Made by a program: the position numbers and the translations under genes. Below, one piece after another: positions 52,630-63,252 of a stretch of 64,000 nucleotides of DNA (its first letter is position 1; each line of letters opens with the position of its first letter). Source of the DNA: Chelydra serpentina (taxonomy: Eukaryota; Chordata; Testudines; Chelydridae). The stretch covers positions 126,501 through 190,500 of the forward strand of contig JBAIAC010000265.1 of the NCBI GenBank assembly GCA_037349315.1, written 5' to 3'. Below the pieces are notes generated by a model, which ran no database searches, was not told where the DNA came from, and saw nothing but the letters and a program-made list of their open reading frames with translations.

Positions 52630-53865
52630 TATTTATTAGAAAAGAACATTTAACAGTCTGCTAGCAGATCAGAGGAGGAAGTGTGCTGTGTGGAAGCTGC
52701 AGTGGAAAGTGAGTGTTTCTCTAAATTTCTTGTTGGGTCCAAAAAACACATCAGGAACAGAAATGGATGATGTGGTTTCTATTCTTGTTTTTGTTTCTTT
52801 TAAGTTTTATGTTACAGTGATTTATTCCTCTCTTGTGGACACATGGAGCCAACGGCGCTTGTAGCAACACAGAGAGCAGGAGCATGAATTAGCTGAATAT
52901 ATGAATATCAAATGGTTAGCCAAGCATTGCACGTTTCAAACATTAGAAGAATATGGTGCTCACTCGACTGAATACTCAGACAGTGGGTGACCATCTGTTT
53001 CTGCCCTTTAATTTGCAACATGGCACAGACACGCCCTTGGGTGTTGCACACCTTAATATACACAAGTCAAGTGTATGCAACAGAGAAAATCTGAAACAAA
53101 TTAAATTAAATGTGCACGTCTGGGCATTTAGATCAACTGTTTGTGGTTGGGATCCTTTCAGAGCACTGGCTGCCCTCCTCTATCATTTATTGTAAAAAAA
53201 GACTTGTAGAGCTGTAATTCAGTCTGTGCTTAAACAGTCAGTTCAAGATATTTAGCAGTGAGGGCCTGTGTGACCATCAGCTTTGTTGCCCTTTAAAGTA
53301 ATTTAAAATACATTTAAATATTTTAAATATATAACAGTTCCGTAAATGCAGCTGGCAGGCTCCCTACTCTCCAGATGCGAAGGGCTTAGTTATAAGTAAG
53401 GCTGGGTGTTTGTCAGGGTAAAAGTCAGAGCTTTTTCATGGCAAAAAAAAACTTTAAAAAAGAGGAAATGACTTGGTCTGTAATGCTTTTAATTATGTTA
53501 TTTTCCATTGGAAAAGGGCTAAATGCTTGATATCAAAGCTTATAGGAGTATACAGTTAACAAAATAGCACAAAGAAAAACCAAATGTGTAAAAATGAATG
53601 GGAGAGAGTTGCAAACCAGGTGACAGACTGACTTTTTATGAAAAAACCCCTATATGTCACAGGGCCAGATGAGGTCTCAGTTGTGGAGTAACTCCATTAA
53701 AGCTAACGCAACTCTGCCTTTATCCATGTACAGTGGAGATCAGAATCAGCCCCCTGGAAATCTTGTCTTGTAAAAAACAAAAAGCCTTGGACCCTGATTC
53801 CTGTATTTGGATCTGCTGGAGCAGATCCCTGTACCAAGCCCCGAGGATCCAATTACAGGATCAGA
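52630..53865. other. Intergenic AT-rich stretch, nothing recognised
   Basis: AT-rich with short A runs. The frame at 52953-53195 has no known motif. Confidence 0.4.
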
Positions 53866-53871
53866 GCCCAA

Positions 53872-53995
53872 TAGGGTTGCTAATTTTGGTTGGACAGATT
53901 CCTGGAGGTTTCACCACATGGCATAATATTTAATGAAAGATTAATCTTTAATTCCTGGAGACTCCAGGACAATCCTGGAGGGTTGGCAACTTTAG
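53872..53995. mobile_element. Short MITE, GGTTGCCAA-type, copy 2
   Basis: TAGGGTTGCTAATTTTGGTT to GGAGGGTTGGCAACTTTAG, with the same internal TTCCTGGAGACTCCAGGA as the copy at 46350. Confidence 0.82.
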
Positions 53996-54209
53996 GACCC
54001 AAGTGAGGCGCTTTAATGACTGACTCCAAACCCTTTTGTAAAACATTTGCTTCCAGGCAGATGCTGTGGTGAGGCTCTTGCCCTGCTGGGGCCACCTGAC
54101 GCCTGCCCTGTAGCTGGGGAGAGGGCTACAGCATGGAGTGGGCAACGCTGTGAAATGTTTTGACACCTGCCACTGATGGGGCCATATCCTGAAGTCTATA
54201 GCTATACAC

Positions 54210-54432
54210 TAGGCAGTGTTGTCTAGTGGCTAGAGCATTAGATTCCAACTCAGGAGACCGAGGTTCTGTTTCTGGCTCTGCTACTGTCTGGTTGAGTGAC
54301 CAGAGGTAAGTCACTTTCACCTCTCTGAGCCTCAGTTTCCCCATCTATACAATGGGGATAATGTTATTTTGTAAAGTGGTTTGATATCTACTGATGAAAA
54401 GTGCTATATAAGAACAAGGTATTATTATTAGT
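54210..54432 (+). repeat. MIR SINE, nearly complete
   Basis: GTTGTCTAGTGGCTAGAGCA (tRNA-like head), CAGGAGACCGAGGTTCTG (B-box area), AGTGACCAGAGGTAAGTCAC (core), CTCAGTTTCCCCATCTATAC and the terminal AAAGTGCTATATAAG. Confidence 0.88.
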
Positions 54433-54439
54433 CAAGCAA

Positions 54440-55735
54440 AGATCCTGTTGGCTTCACCGGGAGCGTTGCCTGAGTTAGGAGGTCAGGATTTGGCCCTAGG
54501 GCAGTTTGGTGTAAGAAGTCACTTTGGGTTAGAGTTAGGGGCTTTGTTCAGGATAAAGCTGCAGTCCTGTGGTACCTTCTCAGCCTCCAGCTGGAGGCTT
54601 TTGGGAATTGGTTTTGTTTTTTATTTCCAGACTTAAGCAGAAAGGGGCTAAACGGTTTTTGTGACTCTCCAGCCATAAGCTGCAGGCATCTACCAAACTG
54701 AGCAGAGACCTGGGGAAATGGGTTTTCAGAGAGAATTCCTATAAAAGCAAAGGCAAAGACTGAGGCGTGTGGAGTCTGAGTCCTTGTAAGGTTCCCTTCC
54801 TTTCCAGTGAATGCCAACTAAACAGAGAGCCTTCATCCCCCAGGGCAGCAGCCAGGTCCAGAGCTAAGCAGGGCGCAGCCTCCCTGTGAAAGGAGCCTGT
54901 GCCCAGGGCTGCCCGCATGCGGCTCACAGGGAGGGAGCTTCCACCTCATTTTGTTTGTATTGACAATAGTGCGAAGTGCCAGATAAAATTCTCTTTGGTT
55001 AAAAATGAGGCAGAGTCCGGTTTCATAAACACAGTGCCCCAGCTTGAGCTTAACCTTAATGTGGCTTCCCATAACATGACATCACGCAGAGGCCAGGCTA
55101 CCCTCCTATTCCAAAGGGTTGCTTCTGCCTGCAAAAATGCCTCCCCCACTCCCCTTAGAGGATAATCTCCTTCTTCCTGTGTGAATTAGGAGGAGAGATG
55201 CAGGGGCCCCGGACCATCCTGTCTCCAAACAAAACAGCCCTACTAACAACCCTCTCTTCCCTCCCTCCCTGTTCTGTTTCCTCTCAACTGCTACAGAACA
55301 AATGCTTTCTGCTTAGAGGATGCTGGGGTGTCCAGGAATTGTGCAAAGTGCTATTAAATGGCTGCACCTTTTCAAATCACTCCCAGGGTAGTTACCTAAC
55401 GGACGTCACAAGTTGCTGGGTCAGGAACCTGGCTGCATTTGAGTCACTCGTGTCCAGTCCATTCCATTCTCATGCTCATTTATTCCTTGTGCTTTCAACA
55501 GTTTCTCTAACAAGCTCATCTTGACCGGATGCCAGTCTGGGCTGATCATGTTCTGCTGAACTTAACTCCCCCCTGGAATTGTAGGCCTTGTCTAACATGG
55601 GATTTTGTCCTGATTCTAGCCATCAAAACCCAGCCACTGATGCAGCTAGCTACAGCAGTGCTAACCACAAGTGCAGGCAAGGCAATTTCTAATCACATCT
55701 TTCCTTGGGATTTTGTCCTGGAGTAACTATAGCAA
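54440..55735. other. Intergenic, nothing recognised
   Basis: No gene-like signal. Frames at 54899-55165 and 55198-55524 show no family similarity. Confidence 0.4.
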
Positions 55736-55739
55736 TAAG

Positions 55740-55925
55740 TGGCTGTTGATTGCTGGAACTGAAGCAAATTTCCATTGCAGATAAGGTTACAGTTGGGCAT
55801 AACATTCTTTGTCACGTCCCGTCCTAAACTGCCATGCAGTGCCGTTGTACTCTGGCAAATAGTTGCTGTGTTCCAACCCAGAGGCAGCTGCATTTTAATG
55901 ACAGTGGGAGCTGAGATTCTCATAC
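55740..55925. repeat. Old interspersed repeat, copy 2
   Basis: CCGTCCTAAACTGCCATGCA, AATAGTTGCTGTGTTCCAAC and AGAGGCAGCTGCATTTTAAT match the copy at 52400-52625 at roughly three bases in four. Confidence 0.55.
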
Positions 55926-56072
55926 TTCTAAAACACTTTCAGATGGATGGTGATATAAAGGTTGGCTGTTATCCTAAGGAGCTAAGGAGCATTTGTGACT
56001 TCCTGTTAGGGTTGGGAATCCCAGGGCTATTTGGACGTTGGGAAGCTTTCATTTGAGCAGAGTTATTTGTAG

Positions 56073-56096
56073 AGAGTTGGGGGGGGGGGGGGGGGA
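56073..56096. repeat. G homopolymer tract
   Basis: A run of over 15 consecutive G bases, with G-quadruplex potential on the plus strand; its length in an assembly is unreliable. Confidence 0.85.
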
Positions 56097-56549
56097 GGTC
56101 TCTTCCAGGAGATTTCCAACATTCCTAGGATGCCAGTACAGGGGTTCAGTGGTAGGTAACTGCACTTTGCCATGAACAGGCACAATCACAGCTATGAGGC
56201 TTGATCAAAAATCTTGGCTTTAAGATTGTTTGAAAATGCAAAATCTATTAAAACAACTAACGTTGCTTTGAAAAATAAGGGAGTAATACAAGGGATACAA
56301 ACATCTATTATTTTTGGAAACATTTCTTCACTGGTTCTCTGCTGGGCATCAGAATGTGATCACTTCTGCAGTCCGCTCCGAGATCAGGTTACTGAGTGCC
56401 TCTTGACTGAGCGGCTTTGCTGGTGTAGGCTGTGGGGAAAAACTACACAACATGCTAAAAACCTGCCCTGAGCCAATGAAACTGGAATAACCCGTCATCT
56501 TAAAATGATGCAATCTGTGGAACAGACTGTAATGTCCCTCTAGTCTTCT

Positions 56550-56620
56550 TGGCCTTGTCTACACTAGATGATTTTGCATCCTTTTGTTTTTTAAATCAGT
56601 GGTGCAAACGAGGATCTCAA
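56550..56620. mobile_element. CTACACT-type MITE left-end fragment
   Basis: GGCCTTGTCTACACTAGATG, followed by a short AT-rich segment; no right end is found nearby. Confidence 0.4.
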
Positions 56621-56734
56621 GTGTCCTAGCTGAAAATGCTGGAGCTCTGTATGTACTACAGCTTGCACAAATGATGGGAAACTGGTGGAAGATTTGCAAA
56701 TGCAGCCCTTGGGAAGAAGAGTGGCCTTGGGGTT

Positions 56735-57000
56735 CAGGAATGGGAGTCAGGAGACCTGGGTTCTTTCCTGGGTCTGTCATAGACCTTGCTTACTTGGGTA
56801 AGTGACCTGAGTTCATCATGCCTCAGTTTCTTCATCTGGGATTTTCAAGAGTCAGGTTCCTTCTGAAAATCCCAACTTCCATCTGTGAAATGGGGATAAT
56901 ACTTCCCTGCCTCACAGAGGGGCTTGTGTGGGTTAGTTAACTATTGTGTAAGAGACTCTGACAAAGGGGGTAGAGAAATGCAAGGTCTATTATATTAGTT
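56735..57000 (+). repeat. MIR SINE
   Basis: GGAGTCAGGAGACCTGGGTT, TGGGTAAGTGACCTGAGTTC, then CTCAGTTTCTTCATCTGGGA and CCATCTGTGAAATGGGGATA, CCCTGCCTCACAGAGGGGC. An internal repeat of the TTTC/CATCTG segment suggests a small duplication or insertion. Confidence 0.8.
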
Positions 57001-57084
57001 TGTATTCTAAAACCCGGAGCACTGAGTTCTTAAATATCTTTGCACCTTCCTATGAAGGAACTGGCCCTGGCCGCTGTCTGTCTA

Positions 57085-57290
57085 GACATGGAGTTACTCT
57101 GCAATTGCTGGTGCTGAATAATTCCATTTGTGGGTAAGACTAGTGCCTTATTCTGGTATAGCTGAAACAGGAGCACGGTGCTCTTATTCCGGAATAAGAG
57201 TGTCCACGTATGGAGTTATTCAGGAATAGCTATTGTGCTTTAAACTAACCTGAATTAACTTTCAAGTGTAGACAAGCCCTGACAAAGGTC
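57085..57290. mobile_element. MITE ending in GTGTAGACAAGCCC
   Basis: GACATGGAGTTACTCTGCAA, GCTCTTATTCCGGAATAAGAG (a palindrome) and right end CAAGTGTAGACAAGCCC. The left end is less clear. Confidence 0.6.
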
Positions 57291-57299
57291 TAGCTGGAC

Positions 57300-58320
57300 A
57301 CTTGGTGTGAGCCAGTCTAATTCCTATGGTCCTGTTCTTTGTACAGAAAATCCTCTGTGGACACAGATGGGAGGGACCTCAAACACACTCCTGACCCCTA
57401 TATACTCTTCAGGTCTATGTCCAAGGTGTGGCTCTGTTGCAATGAGACATTGACAGTGCATCTAAAACCAGTTATGCTGGGTGGTTTTTGCTGAGTGCAG
57501 TGGAATTTACAAGACACCCTCCCACCCCACTCCCGCTACCTCCCTCTTCATGTAATCAAGGCTACCAAGGGTCCCACATTAGGATTCCAAGCTGCGATGT
57601 TTCTCCAGAGCAGCCCATGCTCTGCACATGCAGCTACACTGCACAGTTGCCAACTTTCACCTGACTTTCACAATAAGCAAAAAATAAAGCTAATCCCATT
57701 TCACAACAAGGCTGAAACAAGCCAGTCCCTAAGAACCCAACACTCCCACCTGCCCACCCCCATGTGCAGTCTGGGACTGTGGTGGGCCTGCTATGCACCC
57801 CTGACTCCCTCCCCCTTGCCCCTGCTTGCCCCCCATTGCCCCTGCTTGCCAGGAGCCGATCAACAAAATAAAATAAAAGCTACAAGCCCAAGCTACAGAC
57901 CAAAAACTAACCAACAAGGAACTCACAAGCCAATTAAGCCAAAAACAAGCCCAATTTCTGCATTTTTTTCCCGCTGGTTTGGCATGTTTGCTACACTGTT
58001 CTTCCTGCTACTGCTTATTTGTGGATTTCCTCCCTTCTCTTTAGAGAGCAAGATGACTCCAGATCCTGGCTCAACTCCATTGTTATGCACTGGAGGGAAT
58101 CTGCAATGCACACACCTTTCTGATATTTTTTATTGTGCTTTGGTATGCAAAGCAGAAATGCTAGCAGGGTAAACATGGTTTCTGGAGAAAGGCCATTTAG
58201 GATGCACCACATTAAAAAAAATATTTAGAAACAACAAGACAACACCCTAAGATGTACAGCTGTCTAGAAGAAAGCAGCAGGCATCCAGGTGTATCTCCAA
58301 CATGTACATACTCAGTAAAA
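57300..58320. other. Intergenic, low-complexity C-rich block
   Basis: Contains a short imperfect tandem (CCCCTGCTTGCC units, about 57816-57853) and an A/C-rich run to 57960. The 225-codon frame at 57495-58172 spans this low-complexity sequence and has no known domain, so I do not call it a gene. Confidence 0.4.
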
Positions 58321-58326
58321 CTGGCT

Positions 58327-58960
58327 TAAGAACATAAGAACATAAGATACTGGGTCAGACCAAAGGTCCATCCAGCCCAGTATCCTGTCCACCGACAGTG
58401 GCCAATGCCAGATGCCCCGGAGTGAGTGAACCTAACAGATTAGGATCAAGTGATCTCTCTCCTGCCATCCATCACCCCCCTCTGACGAACGGAGGCTAAG
58501 GACACCATTCCTTACCCATCCTGGTTAATAGCCATTAATGGACTTCATCTCCATTAATTTATCCAGTTCTCTTTTAAACCCTGTTATAGTTCTAGCCTTC
58601 ACAGCCTCCTCAGGCAAGGAGTTCCACAGGTTGACTGTGCGCTGTGTGAAGAACTTCCTTTTATTTGTTTTAAACCTGCTGCCCACTAATTTCATTGGGT
58701 GGCCCCTAGTTCTTCTATTATGGGAACAAGTAAATAACTTTTCCTTATTCACTTCCTCCACACCACTCATAACTGTATATACCTCTATCATATCCCCCCT
58801 TAGTCTCCTCTTTTCCAAGCTAAAAAGTCCTATACTGGCTTCTCTTTCATGTGTTTGGGCAGACCATTTATAATTGGAGGATTCTGAGTTTGTACTTTCG
58901 GTTAAATTCACCCCAAGCTGTTCCTGTTTTTTTTTAAACTGTTTATGCAATATAGTGTAA
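58327..58960 (-). mobile_element. CR1/L3-like LINE 3' fragment
   Basis: The plus strand starts AAGAACATAAGAACATAAGA. The minus frame 58995-58525 is open for 156 codons with SRFKTNKRKFFTQRTVNLWN, SLPEEAVKARTITGFKREL, the LINE RT C-terminus. It is the least decayed copy of this family in the window. Confidence 0.9.
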
Positions 58961-58964
58961 CCCA

Positions 58965-59640
58965 CACACCTTCTGGGTGTGGTGTTCTGTCCCATAGTGG
59001 CACTGAGACCACTAGAGAGAGAGAGAAAATGGGTCTGCTCTACAGCTTTGGTAACAGGCAGTTGGCTTTTAGCTCATGCAGTAGGGGCTCATGCAGGTCC
59101 CAGTGTGTTACAGCAGCACTTACAACATTTTAAAGAAAAAAACATGTGCAGAACTAGCATGTGTATAATTTCACTCAGCCTGCGCCCCGAGTGCTCTGGA
59201 AAAGCCTATCTGAAGAGCTGGGTCTTGTTAAAGGGCCTTCAAGGCAAAGGGGGCCGATCTCCCACGCGTTGTCCAGAGCTGAAGATCTGCCAGTGTCCTT
59301 GGGATAAAAATCCCCCCTTGATTTGCAATCAAGTATTTAACTTGATTTACAGCCTTGATGTCACCAGTGTCCCAAGAATTGTTTCATTCTGATTATCCCA
59401 GCTCTTCCAACTTGGGCCTGCCCCTGGCTGCTTCATGCCGGCCTGACTGAGCTTTGGAAGGAGAGACAGAGTCCCTGAGATTCAGCTCAACCAAGAAAGG
59501 ACTTTGGCCTCTGGGCCTGCATGCCTTTTCTCAGCTTCTAACGCATTGTGTCCTTAGCCCCCTTCCTAATATATCCCCAAGGGACCCTAAGACTGGAACA
59601 GGCCTGGATGTAGTGTTGCCTAGAATATGTGCCTTGCTTA
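58965..59640. other. Intergenic, nothing recognised
   Basis: No supported feature; a plain spacer between two LINE fragments of opposite orientation. Confidence 0.45.
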
Positions 59641-60438
59641 TCTGACACTAAACTGGGAGGAGTGGTTGATACGCTGGAGGGTAGGGATAGGATACAGAGG
59701 GACCTAGACAAATTAGAGGATTGGGCCAAAAGAAATCTGATGAGGTTCAACAAGGACAAGTGCAGAGTCCTGCACTTAGGACGGAAGAATCCCATGCACT
59801 GCTACAGACTAGGGACCGAATGGCTGGGCAGCAGTTCTGCAGAAAAGGACCTAGGGGTTACAGTGGACGATAAGCTGAATATGAGTCAACAGTGTGCCCT
59901 TGTTGCCAAGAAGGCTAACGGCATTTTGGGCTGTATAAGTAGGGGCATTTCCAGCAGATCGAGGGACGTGATTATTCCCCTCTATTCGGCAGTGGTGAGG
60001 CCTCATTTGGAGTACTGTGTCCAGTTTTGGGCCCCACACTACAAAAAGGATGTGGATAAATTGGAAAGAGTCCAACGGAGGGCAACAAAAATGATTAGGG
60101 GGCTGGAGCACATGACTTATGAGGAGAGGCTGAGGGAACTGCGATTGTTTAGCCTGCAGAAGAGAAGAGTGAGGGGGGATTTGATAGCTGCTTTCAACTA
60201 CCTAAAAGGGGGTTCCAAAGAGGATGGATCTAGACTGTTCTCAGTGGTAGAAGATGACAGAACAAGGAGTAATGGTCTCAAGTTGCAGAGGGGGAGGTTT
60301 AGGTTGGATATTAGGAAAAACTTTTTCACTAGTAGGGTGGTGAAGCACTGGAATGGGTTACCTAGGGAGGTGGTGGAATCTCCTTCCTTAGAGGTTTTTA
60401 AGGTCAGGCTTGACAGAGCCCTGGCTGGGATGATCTAG
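59629..60438 (+). pseudogene. CR1 reverse transcriptase C-terminal part, intact frame
   Basis: 269 open codons from just after the FADD motif to the natural stop ([20 protein letters not shown] through [17 protein letters not shown]). It lacks the endonuclease and the catalytic palm, so it cannot act alone; the ATG-less start is only the truncation point. Confidence 0.9.
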
Positions 60439-60530
60439 TTGGGGTTGGTCCTGCTTTGAGCAGGGGGTTGGACTAGATGACCTCCTGAGGTCCCTTCCAA
60501 CCCTGAGATTCTATGATTCTATGATCTGCT
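59642..60530 (+). mobile_element. CR1 LINE, 5' truncated, young copy
   Basis: Starts abruptly within RT (GACACTAAACTGGGAGG) and ends with two ATTCTATG units. Nearly identical to 19867-20755. The remaining RT frame is open to its own stop, so it looks recent. Confidence 0.94.
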
Positions 60531-60665
60531 GCCCAACAGTGCAGAATTTGCACCTTTGGTTGTAGGGTCTCTTCATGCATTTTTGGTTGGCCATGATGTT
60601 TCATGCAGTATTCTCCACAGTGATTATGGCCTTTTGGAGTCTGCAGCAGAGAGAGACTGTAGAGC

Positions 60666-60892
60666 AGGGATTCTCAAACTTGGGGTCAGGACCCCTCAGG
60701 GGTCTTGCGAGGTTATTACATGGGGGGTGGGGTCGCAAGCTGTCAGCCTCCACCCCAAACCCCGCTTTTTCTCCAGCATTTATAATGGTGTTAAATATAT
60801 TTTAAAGTGTTTTACATTTGTAAGCGGGGGTTGCCCTCAGAGGCTTGCTATGTGAAAGGGGTCACCAGTACAAAAGTTTGAGAACCACTGAT
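60666..60892. mobile_element. hAT/Charlie-like MITE
   Basis: Inverted ends CAGGGATTCTCAAACTTGG and AAAGTTTGAGAACCACTG; internal GGTCAGGACCCCTCAGGGG. A target duplication is not clear. Confidence 0.82.
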
Positions 60893-61424
60893 CTAGGGGT
60901 CTGAAGACATTTTGTTGTTGTTGTTTTTTTGCTATAGGGCCAGATCCTTCTCCCATTGAAGCCAATGGTAATATTGCCCTAGTCTTCCCATCCATCCATC
61001 CTTGCCTTTGTCAGCAGGAGAGCCACCCTCCCTGTCACTGATTGTCTGGGTCCATCTTGCCTCTCTGTTGCTATCTCTCCCATTTTTGTGTCAGGGTCTC
61101 TCTGTGGATCTCCTTGCCTACTTGTCATAATGCAGCCCGGCTCCTCCAGGCCCCACGACCTAGCCAACAGGGGGAAGTTGAGGCTGTACGTGGGGAGAAT
61201 GTTGTTCCCTAGGGGTACAGGTGATAGGGGGGTGAGATAACATAGAAGTCACTGGGGATTTTCTTCAGTGGGGGCATGTGAACACAAATGGGAGTTGCAA
61301 ACTCCATGAAGTGGGGTTTGAATTAATGAATGATGAACGTTGCTATGATTTGTTAACACCAACATTGGACTCGGTGGTGTGCTGTACGCAGAAAGTGAGA
61401 TGATCCTGGCGAGCGGCAGCATGG

Positions 61425-61640
61425 TCTGTCCAGACCAAGGATGTAGGAGATCTGGATTCTTTTCCTGGCTTTGCCATTTTCCTGAGGGGTTACCTTAGGG
61501 GAGTCCCTTCCCCGCCCCTGCTTCTGCTGCCCCTTTGCCTGTTATGTCTGCTTGGACTGGGAGCTCACTGGGTCAGGGATTCTCTCTCTTGTGTCTGTGC
61601 AATGCCCAGCATAATGGGGCCCTGAGCTCAGTTGGGGTTT
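61425..61640 (+). repeat. MIR-like SINE
   Basis: AGATCTGGATTCTTTTCCTG and TTGCCATTTTCCTGAGGGGT, then GACTGGGAGCTCACTGGGTC and GTGCAATGCCCAGCATAATG; the core is diverged. Confidence 0.6.
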
Positions 61641-61667
61641 AAAAGACAAGCATGGAAAGAATCCGGG

Positions 61668-61903
61668 TGTAAAATGCTACAGCGACACCGCGATGCTGCT
61701 GTAGCTCATCAGTGTAGACGCTATCTAGGCTGGTGGGAGGGGTTCTCCCATCAGCATAGGTAGCCCACCTCCCCAAGAGGCAATGGTATCTCCATGGGGA
61801 TTTAGGTCAGCTTATCTATGCTGCTCAGGGGGGTGGATTTTTCCCACTGCTGACAGAAATAGTTAAACCGACCGAATTTTCTTGTGTAGACCAGGCCTAA
61901 GAG
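61668..61903. mobile_element. CTACACT-type MITE, inverted relative of 48705
   Basis: GGGTGTAAAATGCTACAGCG, GTGTAGACGCTATCTAGGCT, then GACCGAATTTTCTTGTGTAG and ACCAGGCCT. It reads as the reverse complement of the element at 48705-48988. Confidence 0.78.
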
Positions 61904-62333
61904 TCCCCCGGGGAAGGCACTCATGTAGTCACAGTGTTCTTTCTCTCTCGGTTTTAAACAAATCACTGTCAGATCTCCTGAAATTAAGACGTGAGGTCTG
62001 CCCCATGGGAGCTTCCCGCTGAGAGGTGCAAAGGGAAGAGATCACCTGTGAGTCTCCCTTGCCACAGGAAGTGCATTTCCCCCTCCACCTGTTAAATCTG
62101 TCACCATAGGGGTCATGTGTTTCCTTGCCCCTTAGGCAGTTTCTCTCACTGCACTGGTAAGAGCCAGGCTGCTGGATGGGATTATTGCATAAAGGTGAGT
62201 GTGAGGGCTGGATCCCCGCAAGCAGCCTGGCTGGGGATGTGAACGTTGGGGTTGTAGCAGAGCAAGTTAGCCAGGAAAGGGAGCTGTCCCAGGTCAGGCC
62301 CTGTGCTCTGCCTCTGGGGCAGAGACCACCTCC

Positions 62334-63252
62334 GGGCATGTCTACATTTGCCATTTAAAGTGGAAAAAGTCCCTTTTTTGTGCAAAAACTGTGTGGGAGT
62401 GTCTACACTTGCCAATGACTTTTTGCGGTGAAACTCAGAAGTTTGACTGCAAAAAGAAAACCACCTCCTCTTACCGGTGATGCTTTTGCGGCGATGTGCA
62501 AGTGAAGACACATTTTTCCTGTTTACACAGCACTTAGCCTCTGCAGGATATCCCACAGTGCTTAGGTCACCACTTTGGTCAGCAGCCCGGCTGCTTTGAC
62601 GCCAGGTAAGCAGACATCAACCCCTCCCCTGTAAAGTCCCAGGAAACTCCCCTTCCTGCTTTCTTGGCAAGTCCAGGGAGCAAAGGATCCCCTGCTTGGA
62701 GCAATGCTGAGCTACTGGAGCTGATCAGTGTTTGGGGAGAGGAGACTGTGCAGGGACCCAGGATGTCCCACGATCACTCCCCTCCCCATCCCACCAGACC
62801 TATCGTCAAAATGGAGAGAGCTTTAGCTGCTCTCGGTGTGCTGCTCTCATCGGGAAAGGAAGTGCTGCTAATGCAAACACTCTCTGATGCCCTGGGAGTG
62901 AGTGAGTACACAAACCAGCGCTTTTCTTTCACCGGTTCAGTATCACCGCTGAAGCTGACCGTGCGAAAACTCTGCAAGTGTAGGTATAGGCCGTGGTTAC
63001 ACTCGAAACTTCAGAGCGCTCCCCTCCCACAGCAGCGCTTTGAAGTGCGAGTGTGGTCGCATGCCAGCGCTGGGAGAGAGCTCTCCCAGCGCTGCAGGTT
63101 CTCCACCTCCACGAGGGGATTAGCTTACAGGCTAGGGCACTGTTTACACTGGCGCTTTATAGCGCTGTACCTTGCTGTGTTCGGGGGTGTTTTTTCACAC
63201 CCCTGAGCGAGAAAGTTGCAGCGCTGTAAAGCGCCAGTGTAGCCAAGCCCAT
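62334..63252. mobile_element. Composite PIF/Harbinger-like element with a Myb/SANT fragment
   Basis: Ends GGGCATGTCTACATTTGCC and GCGCCAGTGTAGCCAAGCCC are imperfect inverted repeats of about 27 bp. Inside are a short protein-coding fragment (62694-62756) and a CTACACT-type palindromic MITE (about 62985-63252, AGCGCTG-rich). PIF/Harbinger elements encode a Myb/SANT-like protein next to the transposase; no transposase remains here. Confidence 0.5.
62664..62765 (+). pseudogene. Myb/SANT-like (trihelix) domain fragment
   Basis: Encodes SPAWSNAELLELISVWGEET, the first helix of the SANT-like domains common in turtle transposon-derived and MSANTD-type proteins. The frame then loses similarity, so helices 2 and 3 are missing. 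It has no ATG and is probably not expressed. Confidence 0.5.

Noticed and set aside
57495..58172. 225-codon open frame with an ATG-like start
   Set aside because: It covers C-rich and A-rich low-complexity sequence, has no recognisable domain and no splice or promoter context.
59629..60438. Functional host protein gene
   Set aside because: It is the C-terminal end of a 5' truncated CR1 reverse transcriptase.
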